The translations under genes and the position numbers were made by a program. A model generated the notes under the pieces. It was not told where the DNA came from and searched no databases. It worked only from the letters and a program-made list of their open reading frames with translations. A stretch of 64,000 nt of DNA from Carposina sasakii. Its lineage: Eukaryota > Arthropoda > Insecta > Lepidoptera > Carposinidae. The stretch is taken from NCBI GenBank assembly GCA_014607495.2, contig CP053163.1, positions 4,568,716 through 4,632,715 on the forward strand, read 5' to 3'. Numbering within the stretch: the first letter of the stretch is position 1; each line of letters begins with the position of its first letter. Positions 38,101 to 42,788 of this stretch are shown in pieces.

Positions 38101-39731
38101 GGACGTATGCCTCCCCCAGAGCACTACCAGCCGCCCCCTTTAAGTCATCGGTCCATCTAGCCGGAGGGCGTCCAACGATACGCATGCCGAGGCGCGGTCT
38201 CCATTCGAGAACCCGCTTACTCCACCGTCCATCGGCTCTACGACATATGTGACCAACCAGAACACTGCCATCTTCTTCGTTCGTTTTCTACATTTCGCGA
38301 CTACGAGGTAACAATGTAGCTACTGCTAAAGTAACTGTTTCCATTTTCCAGGGATAATACTATACACGTTTATCCAGTTCCACTCGACGCCGGCCATAGT
38401 GACGTCGGTCTTTATTGGCGTTGGCATCGTGTTCTGCGGCTGTGCTATGGTGAGTTTTATTGTTAGTGTAATAAGGACTCTTTTATCAGTGGTAAGAATA
38501 TATTATGGCCAATCCTAACCGTTCCACTTAAATGTAAACTTAGTCAGGTCTGTCCCTCTCCATTCTTAATATAAATGGTTGCGACAGGTAGGACTAATAT
38601 TAAGTTTAGGTTTAAGTGTGACGATCAGAATCGACTATATTATCTGTCACTGTCTTTATGCAAGGTTTGGACAAAGCCGACGGCTTCAGCTCGACGCAGA
38701 GAACGGTCCGTACCCTATATAAATCAATGTCCGTAGTTCCGTACCTACTAGGTATAAACGACAAAATTTACCGGCCATAAAAACTGTAATCATATTAATC
38801 GCACAAAAGTGCTATTTCCGTACCAAATTCCATCTATATCAGTCCATATCTCCATATGCACCAAACTATGATGGCTGTTACATCTACAGAATACTTTTAA
38901 TTTATTTTATGCTACTACCCGATAATAATATTCTTTCTCTCTCTTCCAGGTCCATAACGTTTTCGTCTGGCAGAAAGAGAAGACGAACTTAGTTAAGGCG
39001 ATACGCGCTCAGGATTTGAACACGACAAGTGCTACAAATCCAAACACGTCTAACGGCGTGTTGCTAGGCAACGGCCATTTAAACAATACCGGAATGGGGA
39101 ATATCAGTTTCCATAGTGTGACTGGGGGACCTTATACACACCCTATCACGTATTTACAACAGAGTGGACCCTATATTATAAGGTAAGCATTTCAATATAC
39201 TGCAAGCTTACAACTTTCTTCAATAGTTTGTGCTTTACGCTAAGCAAGGCTATATGGATATGGGACAAAATGGTCCTTCGAGCAGCCGAATACCCCTATT
39301 TTCAAAAACGAAAATCATGGTACCTACAATAACGCATCAGGTAGAATGACATTACATGGTTTTAGAGGGCAATAATTTGGTTTCTAAGCACGAAGTGCTA
39401 GAAGGATTATTTCTTTAATATTATTGAAAACGCCTAGCCGTTTTGCAATACGGCGTTTTATACAACATGTCTTCGACATATACATTACGACAAGCCTATA
39501 ATTGTTTCATTGACATGCGAGCGACGCAGACACTAGCGCCAATGTGACCTGTTTACTTTCAAAATGGTAATAGAATAGAATAGTTTTTTATTTAATTTTT
39601 CATTTGATGTCTGCTTCTTCCACAGACCACCAACCAGCACGCCACCTGGCGAAGGTGCGGCCACACCGGGAGTCCCTCCAGCGACCGTCGATTTAAGCCA
39701 CGACTCACATGAATTGAGTACGCTAGTCTGA
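5197..39731 (+). CDS. Four-transmembrane protein, five coding exons
   Basis: Coding exons 5197-5756, 37390-37475, 38352-38449, 38950-39182 and 39626-39731 give 360 aa. Every donor begins GT (GTAAGT, GTCAGT, GTGAGT, GTAAGC), every acceptor ends AG, and all phases agree. The start is the ATG at 5197, in a good context (GCCATGT); the frame is open further upstream but without an ATG. The first ~107 residues are a Pro/Ser/His/Arg-rich, probably cytoplasmic tail. Four hydrophobic segments follow at about 108-130, 145-175, 198-222 and 228-250; the second is followed by a loop rich in K/R/N. The ~105-residue C-tail is rich in N, T, G and P. I do not recognise the family with certainty; a TMEM221-like or other four-pass protein is possible. 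Intron 1 is 31.6 kb and contains a whole Polinton. The 3' UTR carries two hairpin repeats; an AATAAA lies near 41360. Confidence 0.85.
5757..11138. other. Intron 1, part left of the Polinton
   Basis: Bounded on the left by the GTAAGT donor of exon 1. AT-rich, with many short TAGGTA/TACCTA runs typical of lepidopteran introns. All open frames here are under 85 codons, start at random and have no recognisable motif. I see no gene or clear full-length repeat. Confidence 0.6.
11139..11144. repeat. Polinton target-site duplication, left (ACTGTT)
   Basis: Six bases directly before the first base (AGTAGT) of the element, identical to 24798-24803 directly after its last base. Six-base target duplications are characteristic of Polintons. 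Confidence 0.95.
11175..11400. promoter_or_regulatory. Subterminal repeat cluster with CRE/ATF-like palindrome
   Basis: A perfect TGACGTCA palindrome lies at 11175-11182, 30 bases inside the terminus. Half or near sites (ACGTCA, TGACGTCT) follow at about 11192 and 11328. From 11263 to 11370 there are four or five direct and inverted versions of CATTAACTAA/CATTAGCTAATG interleaved with ACGCCCC/ACGCCTCC. A TATAAAT and a CCAAT lie at about 11375-11392. The same block is inverted in the right TIR and in the duplicated end at 28260-28490. The sequence resembles a terminal enhancer/origin region; function is inferred only. Confidence 0.4.
11610..11882 (-). CDS. TIR-encoded outward frame with internal peptide repeat (left copy)
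   Basis: Reverse-strand frame of 90 codons, stop at 11610-11612, with no ATG near its 5' end; an in-frame stop sits just upstream and a possible acceptor (GATAG) would open it. Its inverted counterpart is 24060-24332. The translation contains two imperfect repeats of about 34-40 residues with the pattern AIDFIxLxYxK, then YT, IP, then S, then HxDSY. Repeat codons differ repeatedly at synonymous positions (GCT/GCC, TTT/TTC, ATT/ATC, AAA/AAG, CCT/CCG, AGC/TCT, TCC/TCG, TAT/TAC), which suggests past selection on the protein. A decayed third repeat seems to follow the stop. Family unknown; it may be an internal or last exon of a TIR gene, or a remnant. Confidence 0.45.
   Translation of the reverse strand, partial: ECCEYIGQYYKLAVAIDFICLGYRKYTCVIPSLHILRSFIKTHEDSYTAIDFINLRYKKQYTYKYAIPYSNIMFSILTKFHRDSYSVFLI
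12025..12031 (+). promoter_or_regulatory. TATA box for the inward TIR gene
   Basis: TATAAAA about 100 bases upstream of the ATG at 12133. Initiation ~25-30 bases downstream would exclude the ATG at 12031 and favour 12133 as the start codon. The same box is present inverted at 23911-23917 in the right TIR. Confidence 0.4.
12133..12749 (+). CDS. TIR-encoded spliced protein of unknown function (left copy, intact)
   Basis: Predicted exons 12133-12138 (or from ATG 12031 in the same frame) and 12279-12749, joined by a GTAAGT donor and a TTATAG acceptor in phase 0, giving about 158 aa (192 aa from the upstream ATG). The start at 12133 has a favourable context (AAAATGG) and follows a TATA box. Visible features are an acidic N-terminal part (SDDENE), a basic patch (EEPKKKKSK, about residues 50-58) that could act as a nuclear signal, and a C-terminal half with alternating charged and aromatic residues ending FPHPK. 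I recognise no domain. The gene lies wholly inside the inverted repeat and is therefore present twice; the right copy has one base fewer in a homopolymer. Confidence 0.55.
12898..16761 (+). CDS. Polinton protein-primed family B DNA polymerase (frameshifted)
   Basis: This enzyme would copy the element, primed by a terminal protein at its inverted ends. An upstream exon (open from 12889; possible acceptor at 12896-12897) ends at 12983 and is joined in phase across an 83-bp intron (12984-13066) to the main exon. The main exon first encodes a C2H2-like finger (C-x2-C, then H-x5-H, near 13212-13275). All polymerase motifs are visible downstream: exonuclease I ADFES at 14368, exonuclease II NYDAHF at 14806, exonuclease III LKVDVMLLSD at 15253, motif A DANNLYG at 15550, motif B NNSIFGK near 15976, motif C YTDTDN at 16276. 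The frame changes by one base in the A-rich stretch around 13605-13637 (A6 at 13619-13624), so the N-terminal part and the polymerase part are in different frames. This is a true lesion, a sequencing error, or less likely programmed slippage. Confidence 0.93.
16762..17047 (+). promoter_or_regulatory. AT-rich gap between polymerase and ATPase genes
   Basis: The longest non-coding gap among the Polinton core genes (286 bp), over 75% A+T by eye, with TATA-like runs near 16900-16970 and no open frame of note. It may hold the promoter for the downstream packaging/capsid gene block. No specific element identified. Confidence 0.3.
17048..17698 (+). CDS. Polinton A32/FtsK-type genome-packaging ATPase
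   Basis: 216 aa. Walker A GGPSGCGKS is at residues 13-21 and Walker B LIIIDD at 77-82. Downstream come YITQN and KNPRDKTQI, which are typical of the A32-like packaging ATPases of Polintons, virophages and large DNA viruses. Length is normal for Polinton ATPases. In related viruses the protein translocates the genome into preformed capsids. The frame is intact from an ATG at 17048, and the next gene begins four bases after its stop. Confidence 0.92.
   Translation: MIHFEHPFTTIVGGPSGCGKSNFVCNFIKNMKKICNQEFSDVIWCYDEMQPLYNLNNVTYHQGIPNLNMFDGKYPQLIIIDDLMRESDGRIVDIFTKGSHHRNLSVFYITQNIFHQGKGQRDISLNSSYIVYFKNPRDKTQIRYLARQLVPENPKFVEEAYRDATNKSHGYLMIDLKQNTDDVHRFKTLIFPDEYTICYIPKKGINTTSYNQKRLL
17703..18029 (+). 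CDS. Small basic Polinton protein with hydrophobic C-terminus
   Basis: 108 aa. The N-terminal two-thirds is helical-looking and lysine-rich. The C-terminus is a glycine-bearing hydrophobic segment (IIIQKGGAFLPIILGSVLSA, about residues 83-102). Small proteins of this design accompany capsid genes in Polintons and adintoviruses and have been compared with adenovirus core or membrane-active minor proteins; that comparison is from general knowledge, not from an alignment here. It lies between the ATPase and the conserved ORF with almost no intergenic space. Confidence 0.6.
   Translation: MKGKVKTHVEFLRALHILKPKFRNALLIACNDKEINCICECIYNVLLGKIPLPENKKQKLGKYKNILRKLISKGKNKYRKHIIIQKGGAFLPIILGSVLSALLGSFVK
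18039..18845 (+). CDS. Conserved Polinton protein of unknown function
   Basis: 268 aa. The first ~45 residues are low-complexity (Asn runs). A coiled or helical part around LQSLQRYLYF follows, then a conserved core from about residue 110 with YYVKSQLLQFIPKSYRQKG, RWDHQGTVFI, NIVDLFNDVMRP and GWTEFAKALKELGVP, ending IGNPRR. The tail is basic (KVKRKIDWKKW). I recognise this core as a common companion of Polinton integrases in insects but cannot assign a function. Its 3' end overlaps the integrase start by 16 bases in another frame. Confidence 0.7.
   Translation: MENAKKMILIEPEVIEKLKNGNNNSNANNNLSHLDEEMQKVLNTKLEDREKWSLYLQSLQRYLYFIGKDRKPLEIPIVSYDEPENERKEHVKLEPTSDVKQTLTKEDSTGVGEYYVKSQLLQFIPKSYRQKGELLLDILLKNKEKLRWDHQGTVFINNKEVHKSNIVDLFNDVMRPLKHSSPRGWTEFAKALKELGVPLSYIGNPRRATFINVMSKTPDYENSFKTVTPMNEELNFTPKNTNSHSSDSDTIGKQKVKRKIDWKKWTPY
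18830..19924 (+). CDS. Polinton retroviral-type integrase with chromodomain
   Basis: 364 aa from the ATG at 18830 (the frame is open to 18821 but without an ATG). This DDE recombinase would insert the element and make 6-bp target duplications. Catalytic residues are visible: D in WQADLSDL (about 76), D in QSDKGTEF (about 138) and E in IVERFQRT (about 173), with 34 residues between the second D and the E. An SH3-like segment follows (KFKVGDYVRITK). The C-terminus is a chromodomain (FKIDKILRTRYSGRRTELYV, then KWKGYPNKFNSW), which in other integrases directs insertion to modified histones. The frame is intact. Its stop overlaps the next start by 8 bases. Confidence 0.95.
   Translation: MDPLLEIHNIYYDVSNPAGYSSLNKLAEAMKTKLTRKETKKWLESQETYTLHKPVQRRFPRNKYILSNLNELWQADLSDLRTYSEYNDGNKYILCVIDVFSKYAFARAIPQKNSTTIKKCFTDIFLEAKATPRHLQSDKGTEFISKDVNSFLKSYNINYYTTNNPDIKASIVERFQRTLKMKMWRYFTHNNTYQYIDILQDLLHSYNHSFHRSIKMRPCDVNSNNIMTVWQNLYGKKQSESSNITNEPKFKVGDYVRITKHKHVFQKGYETNWSDEIFIITSVVYRSPWVVYTLKDLQHENITGTFYEKELQIVNYDPTTEFKIDKILRTRYSGRRTELYVKWKGYPNKFNSWILASSLKNKHD
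19917..20678 (+). CDS. Polinton minor capsid (penton-like) protein, candidate
   Basis: 253 aa, intact, beginning inside the end of the integrase gene. The N-terminus reads FYLTLPSNSSMKYFPHN, then NFSTKLPKPIKLEGEWSVGL and EFQYPC, a strongly conserved opening in Polintons. The protein is rich in short beta-like segments throughout, consistent with the single jelly-roll penton that these elements encode upstream of the major capsid gene. Position and sequence support the role; the fold is inferred. Confidence 0.7.
   Translation: MTNDSFYLTLPSNSSMKYFPHNKTANFSTKLPKPIKLEGEWSVGLVEFQYPCTMFTVQENQNIMYIKKRMTVPNELSPSLVTYKSHIPASSYENINDVLTVLNAKETFKLRYDKLSKYVTLTQDNNQLVSLEFSPILSLQLGFDPYTNIASKRTGKFPANLYLGLTSQLYVYCDIIEPQIVGDVMCPLLRNISLDPAKYIYGSNKMHVFSPPHYVPVMRREFDTIEIDIRTSTGENIPFQFGTTCVKLHFKRR
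20687..21145 (+). CDS. Polinton glycine-rich/basic virion protein candidate
   Basis: 152 aa. The N-terminus is Tyr-rich (YENYYTHQAGSGMG). An amphipathic glycine-rich stretch follows (HGIGSFLGGLFRSVLPLL, about residues 37-54), then a helical region and a Lys/Arg-rich C-terminal half ending KKKNINHKDIFGDL. The layout recalls adenovirus minor proteins that combine an amphipathic helix with a basic nucleic-acid-binding tail. It sits one base upstream of the major capsid start codon, which fits a virion role. Homology is not proved here. Confidence 0.6.
   Translation: MYPKYDYNICPYENYYTHQAGSGMGIIYKGAPYQQGHGIGSFLGGLFRSVLPLLTSGAKAVGKEALNAGVGILSDMVSAKPMNDSVQSRFRDATTTLKRKADEKIERAMMGSGYKNKKHRVGNLSYSPIVKQRTVQKAKKKNINHKDIFGDL
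21147..22460 (+). CDS. Polinton major capsid protein (double jelly-roll)
   Basis: 437 aa from the ATG at 21147, one base after the previous stop. Features typical of Polinton capsid proteins are visible: WIHYKPISSLNDDGPIEFQI near the N-terminus, IDLSHTLIHVKVKVV, then NWLHSLFSQLDVYLNQKLIS and NNTYGYRSYIETLLNYSPP. The C-terminal half has YDFENYGINTFSLYIDGMQI and LTPDLSANSTAHWNLIRHG, and ends with a short acidic/Asn tail. Double jelly-roll capsid assignments for Polintons are established for this family. The frame is uninterrupted and length is in the usual range. It would assemble as trimers into an icosahedral shell. Confidence 0.92.
   Translation: MSFLHNNSCECVKSELDLFALPATQTSIESGQWIHYKPISSLNDDGPIEFQIPGTGDDYIDLSHTLIHVKVKVVNQDLTPLAPNTNVAPVNNWLHSLFSQLDVYLNQKLISPPNNTYGYRSYIETLLNYSPPAKQSHLTCGLWYEDTAGKMNATDDGNKGFIERQKFIKDSKEVEMMGHLHGDIFNQENFLINGVEMGVKLVRSRDAFNLLCQPSDVKLKVTIIDATLMIRKARINPSVLLAHQKVLSSTTAKYPITRAEVKVLTIPSGVQGNTLDNVFLGQVPKRCIIGFVDNTAFNGSFSKNPYDFENYGINTFSLYIDGMQIPSKALQPVFSNNLYTSAYHTLFSGTGIHFLNNGNGISRDRYPKGYCLLAFDLTPDLSANSTAHWNLIRHGCVRLEVRFETPLTQTINCIVYAEFDNVIEIDKNRNVNVDYSS
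22545..22981 (+). CDS. Polinton adenain-like cysteine protease (N-terminus frameshifted)
   Basis: The main frame (22568-22981, 137 aa) has the whole catalytic set of the adenovirus-type maturation protease: His in GSHWVAIY (42), Asp in EYFDSFG (58), and Gln 87 and Cys 94 in QNIFSSLCGEYC, seven residues apart as in the family. It would cleave capsid precursors. A better start seems to be the ATG at 22545 (MNTLEIKKCLKK), which is in another frame and stops soon after. The two frames meet at the A10 run 22575-22584, so a one-base slip there probably broke or obscures the N-terminus. This is the last gene before the right TIR; an AATAAA lies near 23022. Confidence 0.85.
23194..23809 (-). pseudogene. 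TIR-encoded spliced protein, right copy with frameshift
   Basis: Mirror image of the gene at 12133-12749: exon 1 about 23804-23809, exon 2 23194-23663. The homopolymer at 23518-23522 has five bases where the left copy has six, so the conserved part (from EEPKKKK on) is in a different frame from the N-terminal part. Otherwise identical as far as I compared. A base-calling error in a homopolymer could also explain it. Confidence 0.55.
24060..24332 (+). CDS. TIR-encoded outward frame with internal peptide repeat (right copy)
   Basis: Plus-strand equivalent of 11610-11882. Open from just after the stop at 24057-24059 to the stop at 24330-24332, 90 codons, no ATG near the start. Contains two repeats opening AIDFICLGYRK and AIDFINLRYKK, each with IP and a closing HEDSY or HRDSY. 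Reads toward the terminus of the element. A 5'-truncated third copy of this frame is at 27790-28025 in the tandem duplicate. Confidence 0.45.
   Translation, partial: ECCEYIGQYYKLAVAIDFICLGYRKYTCVIPSLHILRSFIKTHEDSYTAIDFINLRYKKQYTYKYAIPYSNIMFSILTKFHRDSYSVFLI
24798..24803. repeat. Polinton target-site duplication, right (ACTGTT)
   Basis: Identical to 11139-11144. A further copy is at 28491-28496 through the tandem duplication. Confidence 0.95.
24957..25165 (+). mobile_element. Non-autonomous Helitron-like element (Lep1-type)
   Basis: Begins TCTATACATATAATAAAA and ends with CGCGGACGGAGTCGCG-type hairpin sequence followed by CCACTAG and T. This fits the Helitron pattern of 5' TC, 3' hairpin and CTRR. 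The same family occurs at 28650-28858 (its tandem duplicate), 41511-41640 and 62816-63146. Confidence 0.6.
25543..25832 (-). mobile_element. TA-flanked MITE related to 53681-54068
   Basis: Contains, in reverse, the phrases found at 53681-54068 (TTTTTGGTCGTCAACG at one end, ACCCTTCGTTAA at the other). The termini are degenerate (TACAGGTG). A fragment of the same family is at 43305-43380. Duplicated at about 29236-29525. Confidence 0.6.
27790..28490 (-). mobile_element. Solo 701-bp Polinton terminus (duplicated)
   Basis: A third copy of the outer TIR, ending at the same terminal bases followed by ACTGTT. It arises from the tandem duplication and not from an independent insertion, since its flank is also copied. 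Confidence 0.93.
27790..31472. repeat. Tandem duplication, unit 2 (3,683 bp)
   Basis: Direct copy of 24097-27782, separated from it by a 7-base filler (TTGTTAA, 27783-27789). Unit 2 ends at 31472, where unique sequence resumes. The near-identity means a very recent event or an assembly duplication; the three indels are all in or next to short homopolymers. Confidence 0.95.
32457..32667 (+). mobile_element. Helitron-like element
   Basis: Begins TCCTACTATAATATTATAAA and ends GGGTGTCCACTAG before T. The internal phrase GCGAAAGTTTGTGAG and the ATGGATGG run are shared with a reversed copy at 25983-26162 (and its duplicate). Non-coding. Confidence 0.5.
35918..36052. repeat. Hairpin MITE (GGTCGATTCCGG termini)
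   Basis: Inverted arms GGTCGATTCCGGCAGTCACA and their inverse, about 35 bases each, around a ~65-base centre. A decayed relative with the same arms lies at about 38505-38636 in intron 3. Confidence 0.65.
38057..38290 (-). repeat. LINE-derived fragment in intron 2-3 region
   Basis: Contains CAGTCCACTGTTGGACG and GGCCTCCCC-like text that also opens the repeats at about 41945 and 60634. It continues with GC-rich sequence unlike the surrounding intron (rules such as GGCGCGGTCTCCATTCGAGA). Reads like the antisense of a LINE coding region; family uncertain. Confidence 0.4.
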
Positions 39732-39753
39732 ACGAGACAACCCACCCAACCCG

Positions 39754-39920
39754 ATGGGCGTTTTTCCACTAGACGAAACGGCCACGACACGATCACGGCT
39801 TTTTTGGAAGCAAATATGAATTAAGATAGTATGGCTCGTTTTTCCATTGGGCCACGACAGGGCCCCCCATACTAGATGACGAAATGTCGTGGTCGTGTCG
39901 CCTAGTTGAAAAACGCCCAT
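39754..39920. repeat. Hairpin MITE in the 3' UTR region
   Basis: Inverted arms of about 35 bases beginning ATGGGCGTTTTTCCACTAG, with CACGACACGA/TCGTGTCG inside. It begins 23 bases after the stop codon of the four-TM gene, so the transcript probably includes it. Confidence 0.65.
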
Positions 39921-39965
39921 TCTAGAGTGTGTTCACGAGAATGGCTTACGTGCTGTGATAATTTC

Positions 39966-40105
39966 GATCTGACATCCTATTTTGTCCCCGCAGGGTGACA
40001 GTCCGGACAAAAATGTTTGATTTGTCCTACTTTAATACTAATAGTGGGACAGATCAAACTTTTTTTCGATCTGCCACCCTAGGTGGACAAAAAGGGTTAC
40101 AGATC
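39966..40105. repeat. Imperfect inverted repeat (GATCTG arms)
   Basis: Arms of ~65 bases: GATCTGACATCCTATTTTG against the inverse of CAAAAAGGGTTACAGATC, with GGGTGACAG/CTGCCACCC further in. It could be a MITE or a transcript hairpin. Confidence 0.5.
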
Positions 40106-41510
40106 GGAATATTTCACGCGCCGTAGAGTCAGTTTCATATAATAATCAGTTTCGTGTAATTGATGCATTAACATGCATTATGGCAGCCTTATTTTCAACT
40201 TGCGCTTAGAACTTGGCCTTAAATAATTAATTCTAAAACACTACTCAGAGATTATACTAATCTCGAATTAATTAATATATTATTGTGTTTTTATTGTACA
40301 ACTATTATTACGTTTTTATTTGTATATTGTGGTATTTGTAAATATTGTTTATTAATTATTTGTTTTGCCATTTTATTTCTTAAGGAGACACTTTGCTTTA
40401 GAAATTATTATATGTAGAGGGAGAGTACTTACATGTTTATCATCTCTCTTTCACAAAGAGGAGAGACAACCTATACTTATGTATAATAGAAGAAGAGAGA
40501 AAGAACTAATAACTAGGCCTTAGGATTTCGATTCCAGTTCGATATTAAATAGTATATTTAAAGCACCTTAAGTTTTTTTTTCGTAATTTCTTAAGTTTTG
40601 GTTTTATGCAAATAACTGGTGTAATAACAGAAGAATATAATGGAAAATGTATTAAGAAAAATATAATTTCATGTTTAAAAACCCACCAATACGAGCAAAT
40701 TGTTTAGTCAGTAATCAAGCTCATTATTAGTCAAAACTATAATAATAATAATAAATTCATTTATTTCTCACCACAGATGACACAATAAGATCCATAATAT
40801 TATGCTTGAAAGGATGGACTGTAACTGGAAAGGATGTACAATACAGGGTGTAAAGAAAGGTGTGTTTACCCCACTACAGATAACCAGAATGCTTGAGACC
40901 TAAATAAAGTATAACCATGTTACAGAGGCATGCAATGAGCATCTGTATTATATTATATGGTATAAATTGCTTACAATATATTAGAAACTAAAGCTTGTTC
41001 CCTTTGTAGAAGCGAGACAATATAAGCAGTGCATAGCTACATCTCGCTCTCACAATGAAAACAGTCCTGCTCTTAGACTTAATGGTTACCTCACAGGACA
41101 AATCAAAAATAGTAAAGTTAAAACAAATTTTGTTTTAGCCTCTTTGGTTTGTGGTGGAGGCATTCTCTACTATGGTGAGCTATTTTCAGTGCATTTGATC
41201 AAATACTCTTTCCTTTACAGCCTGAATGTGAAAATAAAACTAAATGTATATATTGTACATAGTAGCACGCAATCAGGAGGCATAATTTATTTTTAAAATC
41301 ATTTACGGTGTTTCTATTTTATTTAATTTATAATTCTCTTGTAAGTTGTGAAAGTGGCAAATAAAAGTATTTTTTAAAATAGTAAAAATTGTGTTTTTAT
41401 AGTTTGAGTGTAAAGAAAACTTACTAATAATAACGTTAAGTAATATCACATGTTTCCTCTGCTCGATCTTGATCTGTAAAAAAAGTTCATCATAATAAAA
41501 TTATTATCTA

Positions 41511-41640
41511 TCTATACATATAATAAAAATGTAACGGATTTTCTTTATATATTTACGGGAGTAAATGTTTCTATGCCGGATAATTTCGACATTTTGCTTT
41601 TTCCGTAGTCCACGCGGACGAAGTCGCGGGCGTCCACTTA
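41511..41640 (+). mobile_element. Helitron-like fragment
   Basis: Starts TCTATACATATAATAAAA and carries the CGCGGACGAAGTCGCGGGCG hairpin, but ends CCACTTA instead of CCACTAG. A short or internally deleted copy of the 62816-63146 family. Confidence 0.5.
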
Positions 41641-42788
41641 TAAAAGACGTATAAAATATAATTTGGGTAAGTACATAGGGACAGGGGCTGTGTTCATAAA
41701 AATCTCTGTGACAGTTCATAGTGATGATCACTCAATGAAACAACAAAAGGAAGCGGCATAAAGCCTCGTCGCAAGAAAAATTGCCAACACACACAAAGAT
41801 AATAGGCAATATGGGGGCAGAACTGTATGTTTATCATAGCGGAGCCAGATGAAAATGATCAGTAACAAGTTTCTAGCTCATCGCTCAAGGGAACAACTTT
41901 GAATTTCTTGGTCGACTCTTACGACATTCACTAAAGGATTTTCTTTGTCCACAATCAGCCTACTGCAGTCTACTGCTGGACATGGGTATGGTACTAGGCT
42001 ACTGCTATAGGAGGGTTTTTTACCATAGACACCACGCCGGGCAGTGACATTTTCGGGCCATCTTGTTGACATGGGAGGGGCTGCTGCCCACTTGATCGTC
42101 TCTTACGATAACCACGGGCAGATATGGGGTGGTGTCATTCTACTCTGCCGATACCACACGGCGCGGATTTGTCTGCGACCCCAATTTATTACAATCCTGG
42201 CTACGCTCCTACCGAGGTAACTAACAAGTGTGACGGCCAGTGACGCGATTATAGGTCGACACGGGGTTTCATAATTAAATGTTTATAAAAAGTCGATTAA
42301 AATTTTAATTGGTTTTCGGATTAGCAGCTATGTATTTATGGTTGCATGCTAGGTGCTTGGATCTGGCTTCTCGTTGCGACTGTAGTGTCTTGTGTTCGTG
42401 ATCATGAGTCGGCAGATCCGAGGGTCAGCGGAGGGTATAGGGCCCGGTGGCGGGCGATCCCTCAATAGAAAAAAATGGCACAAGTCAATCTATAAAAACG
42501 TAATAACTGCATTAGATCAGATTATTTTACTTGAATATTACGTAGTTACCATAAGGCTCGACTTCGCTTGTAATAGACGCTCAGCCATACATTTGAGCTT
42601 CTATTTGTAGTGTCATATTTTGAGCGCTGTCACTGAATCTAGTAAAATTTCATCTAAGGTGACGGCACTATATTTATGTGCGAGTGCAAAGAGTGGACCC
42701 AAAGGTCAATGTACCAAATTCTTCGTAACCCGCGTTCACAATGAAGGGATTTGCATAACTATTGCCATAGAACTCTGTGATACTCAAA

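Larger units (their letters stand above)
39732..42788. other. 3' UTR of the four-TM gene and intergenic DNA up to SMN
   Basis: Convergent intergenic interval. Contains a MITE at 39754-39920 (arms ATGGGCGTTTTTCCACTAG) and an imperfect ~140-bp hairpin at 39966-40105. Several AATAAA motifs lie between 41235 and 41365, probably the gene's polyadenylation region. A Helitron-like fragment is at 41511-41640, a SINE/LINE-end repeat at about 41945-42170, and a dispersed repeat at 42476-42640 that recurs reversed at 56430-56607. Confidence 0.55.
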
